Shown: positions 36,091-45,591 of the stretch, in pieces
Numbering within the stretch: position 1 is the stretch's first letter
Layout of the letters: each line of letters begins with the position of its first letter
Assembly: GCA_002066995.1 (NCBI GenBank)
Contig: MWTC01000049.1
Span: 1-64,000 of the forward strand
DNA from: Sphingobacteriales bacterium UTBCD1
GTDB taxonomy: Bacteria; Bacteroidota; Bacteroidia; Chitinophagales; Chitinophagaceae
Reading direction: 5' to 3'
DNA length: 64,000 bases
Program-made: the position numbers and the translations under genes
Notes under the pieces: model-generated
Seen by the model: the letters and a program-made list of their open reading frames with translations, nothing else
The model's database searches: none
What the model was told of the DNA's origin: nothing

Positions 36091-37038
36091 ATGGCAGTTT
36101 TAGAAATACGTAACCTTAAAAAATATTTTGCCACCCAAAAAGCTGTGGATGACATCAGCCTTTCCATTGAGGAAGGAATGATCTACGGTTTGCTGGGCCC
36201 GAATGGCGCCGGCAAAACCACTTTGATACGGATGATCACCGGTATTTTCTTTCCGGATGAAGGAGAGATATTTCTTGATGGAAAGAAATTCGATCCATTG
36301 AATGATACCATCCATATCGGTTATATGCCGGAAGAAAGAGGCTTATATAAAAAAATGAAGATTGGCGAACAGGCTTTATACCTGGCACAGCTAAAAGGGC
36401 TCAGCCGTTCCGTTGCTATGGAAAAGATCAAAGAATGGTTTGTAAAACTGGAAATGCAAAGCTGGTGGAATAAAAAAGTGGAAGACCTGAGCAAGGGAAT
36501 GAGCCAGAAATTACAATTCGTCATTACCGTACTGCATAACCCTAAACTGATCATCCTTGATGAACCTTTCAGCGGGCTGGACCCCGTAAACAGCAACCTG
36601 ATCAAAGATGAGATCTATAAGCTGGCCCGGAACGGTTCCACGATAATTTTCAGTACCCACCGAATGGAACAGGTGGAAGAGATCTGTACCAATATTGCCT
36701 TAGTGAATAAAGGAAAAAAGATCCTGGACGGAACTGTGAAAGATATAAAACAGGATTTTAAAGAAAATCTTTTCAGTATTGGAGCAGAACAGTTCCCGGC
36801 CTCTATGAACGGGAATGCCCCATTCGAAACAGTGAGCATCCGGGAGCAACTATCCGTTGTAAGAATCAAAGATGGAAATAAACCAAACGATGTATTGAAA
36901 TACCTGATACAGCAAGGCGCAACCATCCATTCATTCAATGAAATACTGCCCTCACTGAATGATATTTTCATCCGGCTGGTGGAAGGGACGCCTGCCGCAA
37001 GAGAATTTCAAAATATTTCAACTTCACCTAAATCATAA
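36091..37038 (+). CDS. ABC transporter ATP-binding protein (NatA-like)
   Basis: A 315-residue ATPase subunit of an ABC-2 exporter. It contains Walker A GPNGAGKTT, a Q-loop region GYMPEERGLYKKM, the signature DLSKGMSQKLQF, Walker B LIILDEPFSGLDP and the H-loop FSTHRMEQ. The DUF4162-type C-terminal part (from about residue 215) is usual for this group. The permease gene follows 13 bases later. The substrate may be sodium, a drug or a lipid; the sequence does not say. Confidence 0.93.
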   Translation: MAVLEIRNLKKYFATQKAVDDISLSIEEGMIYGLLGPNGAGKTTLIRMITGIFFPDEGEIFLDGKKFDPLNDTIHIGYMPEERGLYKKMKIGEQALYLAQLKGLSRSVAMEKIKEWFVKLEMQSWWNKKVEDLSKGMSQKLQFVITVLHNPKLIILDEPFSGLDPVNSNLIKDEIYKLARNGSTIIFSTHRMEQVEEICTNIALVNKGKKILDGTVKDIKQDFKENLFSIGAEQFPASMNGNAPFETVSIREQLSVVRIKDGNKPNDVLKYLIQQGATIHSFNEILPSLNDIFIRLVEGTPAAREFQNISTSPKS

Positions 37039-37051
37039 GAAATAAAGAACT

Positions 37052-38326
37052 ATGCGCAAAATCCTTCTTATCATAAAAAGAGAATACTTGACCAGGGTAC
37101 GTAAAAAGACATTCATCATTACTACGCTTCTTTTTCCTATCCTCTATCTGGGCCTGGTATTTGGCACCGGTTATATTGCCGAAAAGACCCGTGCAAATCT
37201 GCATGTAGCCATCATAGACTCATCGGGATATTTTACCAATGCTTTGCTGGAGAAACAAAATATTCAGGATAATTCATCCCTATTGACTCTGGTACAGTTG
37301 AAACCAGGAGAAAAAGAATTCAACTATGACTCATCTGGTTTTGATGCCTACCTGGTTATACCACCGTTAGATTGGCAAAAAGGCAATAGCAACATAGACC
37401 TTCGTGCAAAAAAATCGTATGGCCCTGAAGCAACTGCATTGGTGGATGCCAAGTTAAACAGGATCTGGGATGAAATCAAAAATGACAGCCTGAAAATTGA
37501 TGCTGTCAAACAACAGATCATGCAAACAAGCCGGCTGGGGCTACATTTCATAAATATCACTGACCCGAAAGCCAATGCAAAATTTGCCAATGCAATTGGC
37601 CTGGCCTGCGGCTTCCTGATTTACTTTATCATTCTGATCTACGGCTCGCAGGTAATGATGGGTGTGATGGAAGAAAAGACAAACCGCATTGCAGAGATCA
37701 TCGTTTCTTCAGTAAAACCTTTCCAGATGATGTTAGGCAAAATCGTTGGTATTGCCCTTGTGGCTCTGACACAATTTTTATTATGGATCGCATTTATTTT
37801 TATCATATACAATATCACAAAAGTGTCCGGCCACAGCGACAGTGTGAACTCCCTGGTCGGGGGCATTCAACAGGTCATGACAAGTATCAATATTCCAATG
37901 ATCCTGTTTTGTTTTGCATTTTATTTCCTGGCAGGTTTCTTTTTCTATTCTTCAATTTATGGCGCAGTAGGCAGTGCAGTTAATGAAGATGTTCGGGAAG
38001 CACAATCATTGAGTTTTCCGATTACCATGCTCGTTATTATTTCTATAGTCATGATGACCGCTGCGATCAGTGATCCGACCGGACCGATCGCTTTCTGGGG
38101 AAGTATTATTCCCTTCAGTTCGCCGATCGTAATGATGGCAAGAATCCCTTATGGCGTTCCGGGCACTGTACCCTGGTGGCAACTTGGATTATCCATGGCG
38201 CTTCTCATTGGCGGATTTATTTTCACCACATGGTTTGCCGGAAAAATTTACCGTACCGGAATTCTGATGTATGGCAAAAAACCAACCTGGAAAGAATTGA
38301 TCAAATGGGCATTCAGAAAAAGCTGA
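37052..38326 (+). CDS. ABC-2 type transporter permease (NatB-like)
   Basis: A 424-residue membrane subunit. It has the N-terminal REYLTRVRKKTFIITTLLFP segment with the first helix, a large extracytoplasmic domain at about residues 55-175, and five further helices from residue 180 (GLACGFLIYFIILIYGSQVM, GVMEEKTNRIAEIIVSSVKP, LGKIVGIALVALTQFLLW, LFCFAFYFLAGFFFYSSIYG). The EEKTNRIAEIIVSSVKP loop is the NatB/ABC-2 hallmark. It partners the ATPase at 36091. Confidence 0.92.
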   Translation: MRKILLIIKREYLTRVRKKTFIITTLLFPILYLGLVFGTGYIAEKTRANLHVAIIDSSGYFTNALLEKQNIQDNSSLLTLVQLKPGEKEFNYDSSGFDAYLVIPPLDWQKGNSNIDLRAKKSYGPEATALVDAKLNRIWDEIKNDSLKIDAVKQQIMQTSRLGLHFINITDPKANAKFANAIGLACGFLIYFIILIYGSQVMMGVMEEKTNRIAEIIVSSVKPFQMMLGKIVGIALVALTQFLLWIAFIFIIYNITKVSGHSDSVNSLVGGIQQVMTSINIPMILFCFAFYFLAGFFFYSSIYGAVGSAVNEDVREAQSLSFPITMLVIISIVMMTAAISDPTGPIAFWGSIIPFSSPIVMMARIPYGVPGTVPWWQLGLSMALLIGGFIFTTWFAGKIYRTGILMYGKKPTWKELIKWAFRKS

Positions 38327-38352
38327 ACGATCAAACAAAATTTGTAAGCCAC

Positions 38353-38375
38353 AGGCTGTTTCAAAAAAACAGCCT
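38353..38375 (+). terminator. Intrinsic terminator of the ABC transporter operon
   Basis: AGGCTGTTT (38353-38361) pairs perfectly with AAACAGCCT (38367-38375) around CAAAA, followed by TTGTTTGTATT. It lies 26 bases after the permease stop. Confidence 0.78.
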
Positions 38376-38545
38376 TGTTTGTATTATGAAAATACGTTTC
38401 ATTCCATAAGAAGAATCTTTCGTTTACATGCAGCCAACCTTATTTTTTCCCTATACGCTTTATTTTTTCCCCGGTTCCGTATAATATCATGAATACCAAT
38501 ACATCATTTTAACCAAAATATTTTTTTAAAAATAAAAATTATTTC

Positions 38546-38553
38546 TACCTTTG
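38546..38553 (+). promoter_or_regulatory. Promoter -7 element of the TetR-efflux operon
   Basis: TACCTTTG matches TAnnTTTG and lies 31 bases before the first gene of the operon. The operator palindrome starts on its last base. Confidence 0.78.
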
Positions 38554-38568
38554 TTAGTGAACACTAAC
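38553..38568. promoter_or_regulatory. Predicted TetR operator
   Basis: GTTAGTG-AA-CACTAAC is a perfect palindrome with 7-bp arms, placed over the predicted transcription start. A TetR-family gene is the second gene downstream, so autorepression and repression of the efflux genes is the natural reading. Confidence 0.8.
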
Positions 38569-38584
38569 TAATAATATTTCTGCT

Positions 38585-38986
38585 ATGACAGGTAAAAAAA
38601 ATATTTCCGCAGGATTTTTAACCATGGGCTTTTTCATGATATATGGCTTTTTGCTCATTTATCTGAGAGATTTTGCCCCCACCGCTACTGAATGGTCAGA
38701 TTCATACAGCACCGGTAAACACTTTGAAGCCCGGTTAGCTCACGTACATGGTAACTTGTTTGCCTTTTTGAATATAGTGATCGGGTTCCTGCTTCTGCAC
38801 TTTAAAGACAAACTTCCCCATGTCAAAGTTATTTCCCTATTAGCATTAGCCGGATTATTAATGCCCATCGGGATTTTATCAGAAGTATATCTTGGACTTC
38901 CCCCTGTATTGGTACTCATTGGAGCATTATCAATGAGCATAGCAGTAATTTGGTTAGGAATTAATTTCTATACACTGAAAAAATGA
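38585..38986 (+). CDS. Small four-helix membrane protein of the efflux operon
   Basis: A 133-residue inner membrane protein with four hydrophobic segments: FLTMGFFMIYGFLLIYL, LFAFLNIVIGFLLLHF, VISLLALAGLLMPIGIL and LIGALSMSIAVIWLGINF. The loop between the first two contains ARLAHVHGNLFAF. I do not recognise the family. It is the first gene after the operator and lies four bases before tetR, so it is presumably induced with the pump. Confidence 0.78.
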   Translation: MTGKKNISAGFLTMGFFMIYGFLLIYLRDFAPTATEWSDSYSTGKHFEARLAHVHGNLFAFLNIVIGFLLLHFKDKLPHVKVISLLALAGLLMPIGILSEVYLGLPPVLVLIGALSMSIAVIWLGINFYTLKK

Positions 38987-38990
38987 TGAA

Positions 38991-39581
38991 ATGGAAAAAT
39001 TTACTGAAAGGCAAATAGAGATCATGGAGGCAGCAACAGCCCGGATTGATAAACATGGGATACAGAACCTTACAACCAAAAATCTGGCAGCAGACCTTGA
39101 ACTCTCCGAGCCGGCACTATACAGGCATTTTAAAAGCAAGAATGAAATATTACTTGGTTTGCTCACCTACTTCATCACAGAGATGAAAACACGCATGGCC
39201 GGTGTTCTGTCAGAATCCCATGAAACAGCCGGTGATGAATTGCGCACCTTGTTTTCATCCCAATTGGGAGCATTCACCAGAAAACCAGCTATTGTCAGTG
39301 TAATCTTTTCAGAAAGCATTTTTCATTTCAATAAAGAACTAAGTAAAAAAGTTTCGGAAATCATGGACCTGATGCATCAGTTTATCAGCAAAAACATAAG
39401 CTCCGGGCAAAATAAAGGACAGTACAACAAATTGATCTCTGCCGGGGTGCTTGCCACTATAATCATTGGTGGCATGAGGCTCACCGTTCTGAAATGGAAA
39501 ATGTCAGGGCATAAATCGAATCTCGTAAATGACGGTAAAGCAGTATTGGAAGGCGTTTTGAAAATGATTGAAAAAAAATAA
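38991..39581 (+). CDS. TetR/AcrR family transcriptional regulator
   Basis: A 196-residue repressor. The N-terminal helix-turn-helix is clear (QIEIMEAATARIDKHGIQNL, TTKNLAADLELSEPALYRHF, KSKNEILLGLL). The C-terminal ligand domain is helical and diverse. It lies inside the efflux operon, and a perfect palindrome sits on the operon promoter at 38553, so it probably regulates the whole unit in response to a pump substrate. Confidence 0.93.
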   Translation: MEKFTERQIEIMEAATARIDKHGIQNLTTKNLAADLELSEPALYRHFKSKNEILLGLLTYFITEMKTRMAGVLSESHETAGDELRTLFSSQLGAFTRKPAIVSVIFSESIFHFNKELSKKVSEIMDLMHQFISKNISSGQNKGQYNKLISAGVLATIIIGGMRLTVLKWKMSGHKSNLVNDGKAVLEGVLKMIEKK

Positions 39582-39624
39582 AAAATTATTTAACCCCTTT
39601 TTAAACCTATCAATACTAAACGAA

Positions 39625-39912
39625 ATGAATATTGGAAAACTACACCCGCTCGGAACCGAAATATCTTCCGTGAATCTTTTCAAAGGTGAAACGGGTACGG
39701 TCACTGCCATCCGGCTGAAACTTGATAATACATTACAGGAACATGTTTCAAAATCTCCGGCTCTGCTTCTGTGCATTCAGGGTAAGGTAATTTATGAAGA
39801 TGAGAACGGGCAAAAGGCAGAAATGGAGCAGGGAGATTATGTAACGATAAAACCAGGTGTTAAACACCGGCTCTATGCTTCATTGAGTTCTCAATTGATA
39901 TTACTCAAATAA
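39625..39912 (+). CDS. Cupin-domain protein
   Basis: A 95-residue single cupin. The start is the ATG for MNIGKLHPLG; an earlier TTG overlaps tetR and lacks support. Cupin strands are visible around LLLCIQGKVIYEDENG and MEQGDYVTIKPGVKHRLYA, the second carrying the conserved PGxxH. The first metal motif is incomplete (only one histidine, in QEHVSKS), so it may bind a small molecule or be structural. It lies between tetR and the TolC gene in the efflux operon. Confidence 0.8.
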   Translation: MNIGKLHPLGTEISSVNLFKGETGTVTAIRLKLDNTLQEHVSKSPALLLCIQGKVIYEDENGQKAEMEQGDYVTIKPGVKHRLYASLSSQLILLK

Positions 39913-39929
39913 AAAAATTTTATACAATC

Positions 39930-41267
39930 ATGTTAGTGAATATTCACAAACTTATTCTGATACTGATCATGCTCCAGGTTTCCGGAAGAAACCTGGTTCA
40001 TGCCCAGGAACCCTGGTCTTTAAAACAATGCCTTGATACGGCACAGGCTTATAACAGGGGGCTGAGGATAGAACGGAATAATATTGCCATCAGCGGACAA
40101 AAAGAAAAAGAAGTCAAGGCAAGCCTTTATCCAAAAATAACTGCAAATGCGGATTATAAATATTTCATGGATCTTCCCTATCAACTGATGCCAATGTCCA
40201 CGTTTAACCCCTCAGCTCCGGCAGGCCAGTTTAAAGAAGCTCAATTTGGAGTTCCTCACAGCATCAATGCTAACCTGCAATTGGTATTGCCTCTATATAA
40301 TCCGCAACTGAATGGTGCCATTCAAAATTCAAAAGTGGCATCGGAGCTATCTCAATTGCAGTATCAAAAATCACAGGAGCAGGTATTTTATGAAATAACC
40401 AACTTATACTACAATGCCCAAATCCTGTATCACCAACTGGCTTTTTTGGACAGCAACTTACTCAATACAGGCAAGCTGTTGAAAAATATGCAACTCCTCC
40501 GGGAGCAGTTGCTGGCAAAAGGAACAGACGTAAATAAAGTGATGCTGCAGGCAGAACAACTAAGTACGCAAAAAGAAAATGTACGCAGTAAATACCTGCA
40601 GGTAATGAATGTCCTGAAATTGAATATGGGTATTCCTTTAGAAAGGGATATCGAGATTGAAACAGAAATTCATTTTCGCTCAGCAGAAAAATATATCCCC
40701 GTTCCTACTCCCGATATGCGGATTATACAGACACAAAACAAATTATTAACAAACGAACTGAATATATTAAATAAATCAAAGAATTTGCCTATACTCAACT
40801 TTATTGCCTCCTATGGAACAACTGGCTTCGGATATGATAAAAAGCCAAATACATTTCTGAAGTTTTTCCCGGTTGGATTTGCCGGCATACAGATCTCATA
40901 CCCGCTGTTTAATGGAACGGTGACACAACGAAAACTCGCACAGAAAAAAATTGAAATTGATAATAATGTTCTTCAATCTGAGATGCTGACCGAGCAAAAT
41001 AAAATACAGGTTGAAAATGCAACAAGACAACGGGTCGTTGCCGGGAAAACCGTAACAAACACCCGGGACCAGATAGTGCTTGCACAAAATATTTATGAAC
41101 AAACAATCCTCCAGCAAAAGCAAGGTACTGCAAGCCTTACCGATGTGCTGCTGGCGGATACTGCCTTGCGTGAAGCCCAGCAAAACTATCTCACCGCGGT
41201 AATTGATTACCTGAAAGCAGACATGGAACTGATGAAATTAACTGGAAACATTCCACTGAATAAATAA
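39930..41267 (+). CDS. TolC-family outer membrane efflux protein
   Basis: A 445-residue outer membrane channel subunit. After a signal peptide (ILIMLQVSGRNLVHAQ) it shows the TolC layout of two repeated halves with long coiled-coil helices: WSLKQCLDTAQAYNRGLRIE, YPKITANADYKYF, then LPILNFIASYGTTGFGYD and the final AQNIYEQTILQQKQGTASLT. It is followed six bases later by the adaptor gene and then by the RND pump. Confidence 0.93.
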   Translation: MLVNIHKLILILIMLQVSGRNLVHAQEPWSLKQCLDTAQAYNRGLRIERNNIAISGQKEKEVKASLYPKITANADYKYFMDLPYQLMPMSTFNPSAPAGQFKEAQFGVPHSINANLQLVLPLYNPQLNGAIQNSKVASELSQLQYQKSQEQVFYEITNLYYNAQILYHQLAFLDSNLLNTGKLLKNMQLLREQLLAKGTDVNKVMLQAEQLSTQKENVRSKYLQVMNVLKLNMGIPLERDIEIETEIHFRSAEKYIPVPTPDMRIIQTQNKLLTNELNILNKSKNLPILNFIASYGTTGFGYDKKPNTFLKFFPVGFAGIQISYPLFNGTVTQRKLAQKKIEIDNNVLQSEMLTEQNKIQVENATRQRVVAGKTVTNTRDQIVLAQNIYEQTILQQKQGTASLTDVLLADTALREAQQNYLTAVIDYLKADMELMKLTGNIPLNK

Positions 41268-41273
41268 AATATT

Positions 41274-42353
41274 ATGAAAAAGAAATCAAAGCTTATTACA
41301 ATGGCGCTTTATCTTATCATTTCGTTAGCAGTAATTGCTGTAATCGTTCTTCGTCTAAAAAATAATAAGGAGACTGCTCAACAAAAAATATATCATTATA
41401 ATAAAGAACAGGCCATTACAGTGCAGGCTGATACACTACATCCGGAAGATATCGTTGATGGTCATGTGTACACCGGGACATTTGAACCGAACAGAGAAAC
41501 AAGAGTCAGTTCAGAGGTGCAGGGAAAAATCAATTCTGTTTTGGCAGACCTTGGAAGCATTGTTACCAGGGGTCAGCCTTTAATGCAACTGGACAATTCA
41601 TTATTGAAATTGCAACTGCATTCAACTGAGGTGCAGCTTGAAGGTTTGCAGGACGATGTAAACCGTTATACAATACTTACCAAAGCTGATGCCGTACAAG
41701 GTGTTCAGCTGGAAAAAGCTGCATTAGGCTATAAAGCAGCTAAAGTTCAAAAAGAAACTTTAGAGGAGCAGATTTCAAAAACGAGTATCAAAGCGCCTTT
41801 TAATGGAATTGTGACAGCCAAGTTAAATGATGAAGGAGGGTTTGCTGCACCGGGAGTTCCTTTACTTCAGATTACTGATATCACCATTTTAAAATTCACG
41901 GTGAATGTCGCGGAAAACGATTTACACCTGTTTCACCTGAACCAGCAATATGATATATCTGCAGATGTGTACCCCGATATATCCCTTCCGGGTAAAATAA
42001 TAATGATAGGAAGCAAAGCCAATGCGGGAAACAGTTTTCCGGTGCAATTTCAGGTGAAGAACACAAAAAACCTGGACATAAAATCAGGAATGTTTGGTAA
42101 AGTGAATATCAAAGGGAAAGAACCGCTGAAAGGAATAATTATCCCTTCATCAGCGATCATGGGAGAAGGAGGGAAAGCACAGGTTTATTTAATAAAAAGC
42201 GGGAAAGCTGTTTTACAAAATATTGAAGTATCAAAAGCCATTGAAAATAAATCAGTGATATCCGCAGGGCTGCAACCCGGAGACATCCTGGTAACAAATG
42301 GCTTTATCAACCTCTATGATGGGGCGAACATTGCCATAGTAAATGATCATTAA
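41274..42353 (+). CDS. RND efflux periplasmic adaptor (membrane fusion protein)
   Basis: A 359-residue adaptor with an N-terminal membrane anchor (LYLIISLAVIAVIVL). The lipoyl-like halves are VHTGTFEPN-type GHVYTGTFEPNRETRVSSEV and SIKAPFNGIVTAKLNDEGGF, separated by a short helical hairpin (LHSTEVQLEGLQDDVNRY). The beta-barrel and membrane-proximal parts follow (LKSGMFGKVNI-like DIKSGMFGKVNI, LVTNGFINLYDG). It links the TolC at 39930 with the pump at 42434. Confidence 0.93.
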   Translation: MKKKSKLITMALYLIISLAVIAVIVLRLKNNKETAQQKIYHYNKEQAITVQADTLHPEDIVDGHVYTGTFEPNRETRVSSEVQGKINSVLADLGSIVTRGQPLMQLDNSLLKLQLHSTEVQLEGLQDDVNRYTILTKADAVQGVQLEKAALGYKAAKVQKETLEEQISKTSIKAPFNGIVTAKLNDEGGFAAPGVPLLQITDITILKFTVNVAENDLHLFHLNQQYDISADVYPDISLPGKIIMIGSKANAGNSFPVQFQVKNTKNLDIKSGMFGKVNIKGKEPLKGIIIPSSAIMGEGGKAQVYLIKSGKAVLQNIEVSKAIENKSVISAGLQPGDILVTNGFINLYDGANIAIVNDH

Positions 42354-42433
42354 ACAAGAATGAAAAAATTATCAGAAAAATAGATTCCGAAAGAAAAGCT
42401 TTTTACGATCCGAGATCCGAAACTCATTTTATT

Positions 42434-45400
42434 ATGAACATTACAGAAATATCCATCAAACGCCCCTCACTGATCATTGTGCTTTTCAGTGTGTTTGCCT
42501 TACTGGGAATTATTGGTTACAGGAACCTGAGTTATGAACTGATGCCCGACTTCAACCAGCCTGTTGTGGTCATCAGAACCGGGTATCCCGGTGCAGAACC
42601 CAATGAAGTCGAGACGTCAGTTTCCCGTAAAATTGAAGATGCGCTTTCCAATTTAGAAGGCGTGGATTACCTGGTGACGAAATCACTGCCCAATGCATCC
42701 ATCATCATTGCTAATCTGAAATATGGAACAAACCTGGACAAGACCATGCAGGATGCACAGCGCTATATTGATAATATCCGTAAAGATCTGCCAAAAGATA
42801 TTTCCAACCCGGTGATGAGCAAGGTCTCTCCAAACGATTTGCCGATCATGTCGGTCAGTGCAACAAGTAATCTGCCGCCGACATCATTTTATCAGAAAAT
42901 GAAAGATGATTACCTGCCGCAAATCCAGCAACTGAAGGGTGTGGCAGAGATTACCGTGTTAGGCGGTGAAGAAAGAGAATTTCATGTACAGGTGGACAAA
43001 GAAAAATTAAAGCTGTACAAAATCTCCTTGTACCAGGTGGTAGAAGCGGTTAACCGGTCAGGAATTGACTTGCCCGCGGGGAAAATTCAAACCGATACAG
43101 AAAGTAATTCGGTAAGGCTGGTGGGCAAGTTCACGGCAATTAATGATATAAAAAATGTTCAACTTGTTATGCCGTACCCGGGAAGCCCGGTATATGTGAA
43201 AGATGTAGCTGACGTAAGCGACGGAACAAAAGAATTGAGTTCAGTCAGCCGTTACAATGGCAAAAACGGGATCGGGCTTTTGATCAAAAAACAAGGTGAC
43301 GCCAATGCAGTGGATGTTTCTAAACAAATCCGGGAAAAATTTCAATCCATTGAAAAGCAAAATAACAATGCAGGTATAAAATTTGTCATAACTGATGATA
43401 GCACCGATAAAACAATTGCCGCCGTTCATTCCGTAGTATTTGACCTGCTGTTAGCCGTAGCTTTGGTTTCTCTCGTGATGCTTCTATTTTTAAGAAGTTT
43501 CCGGAATTCACTGATCGTATTGGTGGCTATACCTACTTCTCTTATTACAGCTTTTGCTGTAATGTGGCTGCTGGGTTATACTCTTAACCTGATGACTTTA
43601 TTAGCCATGTCATTGATTATAGGAATCCTGGTTGACGATGCTACGGTAGTCCTGGAAAACATACAACGCCATCTGGATATGGGCAAGGATAAAAGATCTG
43701 CAGCAATGGATGGCCGTATGGAAATAGGATTTTCCGCAATGTCTATCACTATGGTAGATGTCGTAGTGTTTTTACCGATTCTTTTCTTACAGGTATTTGT
43801 TGCGGATATGCTGAAACAATTTTCAGTAGTGGTGATCACCTCTACCTTAACGAGTTTACTGGTTGGCTTTACCCTTACTCCCTGGTTGGCTTCACGTATC
43901 GGCAAAAAAGAAAATCTGCAGCCAAAAAATATATTTAACCGGTTCCTGTTATGGTTCGAAGGCGGACTAAGTAATTTCATTAACTGGTATGGCAGGTCTC
44001 TTGATTGGGTGCTGAAACACAAATTGATCTTTACCGGCCTTATTGTCCTGCTTTTTGCAGGAACACTTGCTATGATGAAACAAGGTATCATTGGTAAAGA
44101 ACTGATAGCAACCGGCGACCAGGGAAAATTTCAGTTAGCGCTGGAATTTGACAAGAGCACATCCATTCAAAAAAATAACTCTATTTCGGAAAAGATTGAA
44201 AATTACATCCTGCATCAGCCTGAAGTGGCAACACTATTCAGCAATGTAGGAGGGCCAAGTACCGGCATCGGAAGTTTAGGTGTCGGCATGGCAAATAAAA
44301 CTGAATTTACTATTCAATTAAAACCAAAAAAGGAAATCAATAACCTCTCCACCGTGGATTTCATGAGGAAACTCAGGAGTAGCTTACAAAAGGACTATGC
44401 CGGTATCAATTTTTCAATAATGGAACTTGGATTGGTTCCCCGTTCAGCGCCTATTGAAATTACTTTAAGCGGCATCAGCCAGGAGCAGGTAATGCAAGCC
44501 GCTGAAAATTTAAAATCAGTTATAGAAAAAATTCCCGGGGCAGATAATGTGCGTCTTTCTGTAGAAGCAGGAAGCCCGGAGTTAAAAGTAATCCCGGATA
44601 AGGACAGAATGCAGCGTTTAGGATTAAGTACCGCTTATGTAGGAACAAATTTGCGAACCGCTTTTACCGGAAATGATGATGCAACACTTACTGAAAAGGG
44701 AACCGAATATCCTGTAAGGATCCGGCTGGATAAATTTGACCGGAAAAATCTCAGCGATGTGAAGCAACTGACAATGGTCAACCCAATGGGAATTCCGGTT
44801 GAGGTTGCCCAGTTTGCAAACATTGAACGTGACAATTCGCCATCCCTTTTAGAACGAAAAGACCGGCAACCGGCAGTAACACTCACCGCAGATGCTTTAG
44901 GAAGGCCCTCAGGAACTGTTGCGGATGATGTTGTTTCCTATATTAAAAACAATCCTTTACCTGAAGGAATACAAATGACATGGGGAAGCGATATCAAAAG
45001 ACAGAACGATAGTTTCGGAGCATTAGGTTCCGTATTGATTATTTCTTTCATATTGATTTACCTGATCATGGTGGCATTATATGACAGTTTTATTTACCCG
45101 TTTGTTGCCTTGTTTGCAATCCCGGTAGCAGCAATCGGAGCTTTCCTGGCTCTAAATTTATCACTGAGTAATTTAAGCTTGTTCGCATTACTTGGATTAA
45201 TAATGTTAATGGGATTAGTAACCAAAAATTCTATTTTGATCGTGGACTTTACCAACCAGTTAAAAGCAAGCGGGAAACATTATAAAGATGCCCTCATTAT
45301 TGCGGGGAAGGAACGCATGCGCCCGATCCTGATGACCACTTTTTCCATGGCCATCGGGATGTTACCCATCGCAATGGCTACCGGAACTGCAGCTGAATGG

Positions 45401-45535
45401 AAAAACGGACTAGCCTGGGTCATTATAGGAGGTCTTCTTTCCTCACTTGCACTTACAGTCTTTTTAGTGCCTATGGTGTATTACCTGGTTGACAGAACAA
45501 AAGAGAAGTTCGGGAAAAAAAATTATGAGTCATAA
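42434..45535 (+). CDS. RND efflux transporter permease (hydrophobe/amphiphile type)
   Basis: A 1033-residue inner membrane proton-driven pump with 12 membrane helices and two large periplasmic loops. It has the MNITEISIKRPSLIIVLFSV start, DLPKDISNPV and the TM4 motif GILVDDATVVLENIQRHLD with paired aspartates, plus GLVTKNSILIVDFTN and ERMRPILMTTFSMAIGMLPI in the second half. The DD in TM4 separates it from the metal-type pump at 46086. Its substrates are probably organic compounds. An 80-base gap separates it from the adaptor. Confidence 0.95.
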   Translation: MNITEISIKRPSLIIVLFSVFALLGIIGYRNLSYELMPDFNQPVVVIRTGYPGAEPNEVETSVSRKIEDALSNLEGVDYLVTKSLPNASIIIANLKYGTNLDKTMQDAQRYIDNIRKDLPKDISNPVMSKVSPNDLPIMSVSATSNLPPTSFYQKMKDDYLPQIQQLKGVAEITVLGGEEREFHVQVDKEKLKLYKISLYQVVEAVNRSGIDLPAGKIQTDTESNSVRLVGKFTAINDIKNVQLVMPYPGSPVYVKDVADVSDGTKELSSVSRYNGKNGIGLLIKKQGDANAVDVSKQIREKFQSIEKQNNNAGIKFVITDDSTDKTIAAVHSVVFDLLLAVALVSLVMLLFLRSFRNSLIVLVAIPTSLITAFAVMWLLGYTLNLMTLLAMSLIIGILVDDATVVLENIQRHLDMGKDKRSAAMDGRMEIGFSAMSITMVDVVVFLPILFLQVFVADMLKQFSVVVITSTLTSLLVGFTLTPWLASRIGKKENLQPKNIFNRFLLWFEGGLSNFINWYGRSLDWVLKHKLIFTGLIVLLFAGTLAMMKQGIIGKELIATGDQGKFQLALEFDKSTSIQKNNSISEKIENYILHQPEVATLFSNVGGPSTGIGSLGVGMANKTEFTIQLKPKKEINNLSTVDFMRKLRSSLQKDYAGINFSIMELGLVPRSAPIEITLSGISQEQVMQAAENLKSVIEKIPGADNVRLSVEAGSPELKVIPDKDRMQRLGLSTAYVGTNLRTAFTGNDDATLTEKGTEYPVRIRLDKFDRKNLSDVKQLTMVNPMGIPVEVAQFANIERDNSPSLLERKDRQPAVTLTADALGRPSGTVADDVVSYIKNNPLPEGIQMTWGSDIKRQNDSFGALGSVLIISFILIYLIMVALYDSFIYPFVALFAIPVAAIGAFLALNLSLSNLSLFALLGLIMLMGLVTKNSILIVDFTNQLKASGKHYKDALIIAGKERMRPILMTTFSMAIGMLPIAMATGTAAEWKNGLAWVIIGGLLSSLALTVFLVPMVYYLVDRTKEKFGKKNYES

Positions 45536-45579
45536 GCACAATAATAGCCACTCACCTTCCGTCAAAAGTATTTAATAAC

Positions 45580-45587
45580 TACCTTTG
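45580..45587 (+). promoter_or_regulatory. Promoter -7 element of the metal efflux cluster
   Basis: TACCTTTG matches TAnnTTTG. The GTG start at 45592 is only four bases downstream, so the transcript would be leaderless or nearly so. Confidence 0.6.
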
Positions 45588-45591
45588 CAAT

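Noticed and set aside
42360..42383. Seven-codon mini-ORF between adaptor and RND pump
   Set aside because: Very short, no conserved context visible; probably chance.
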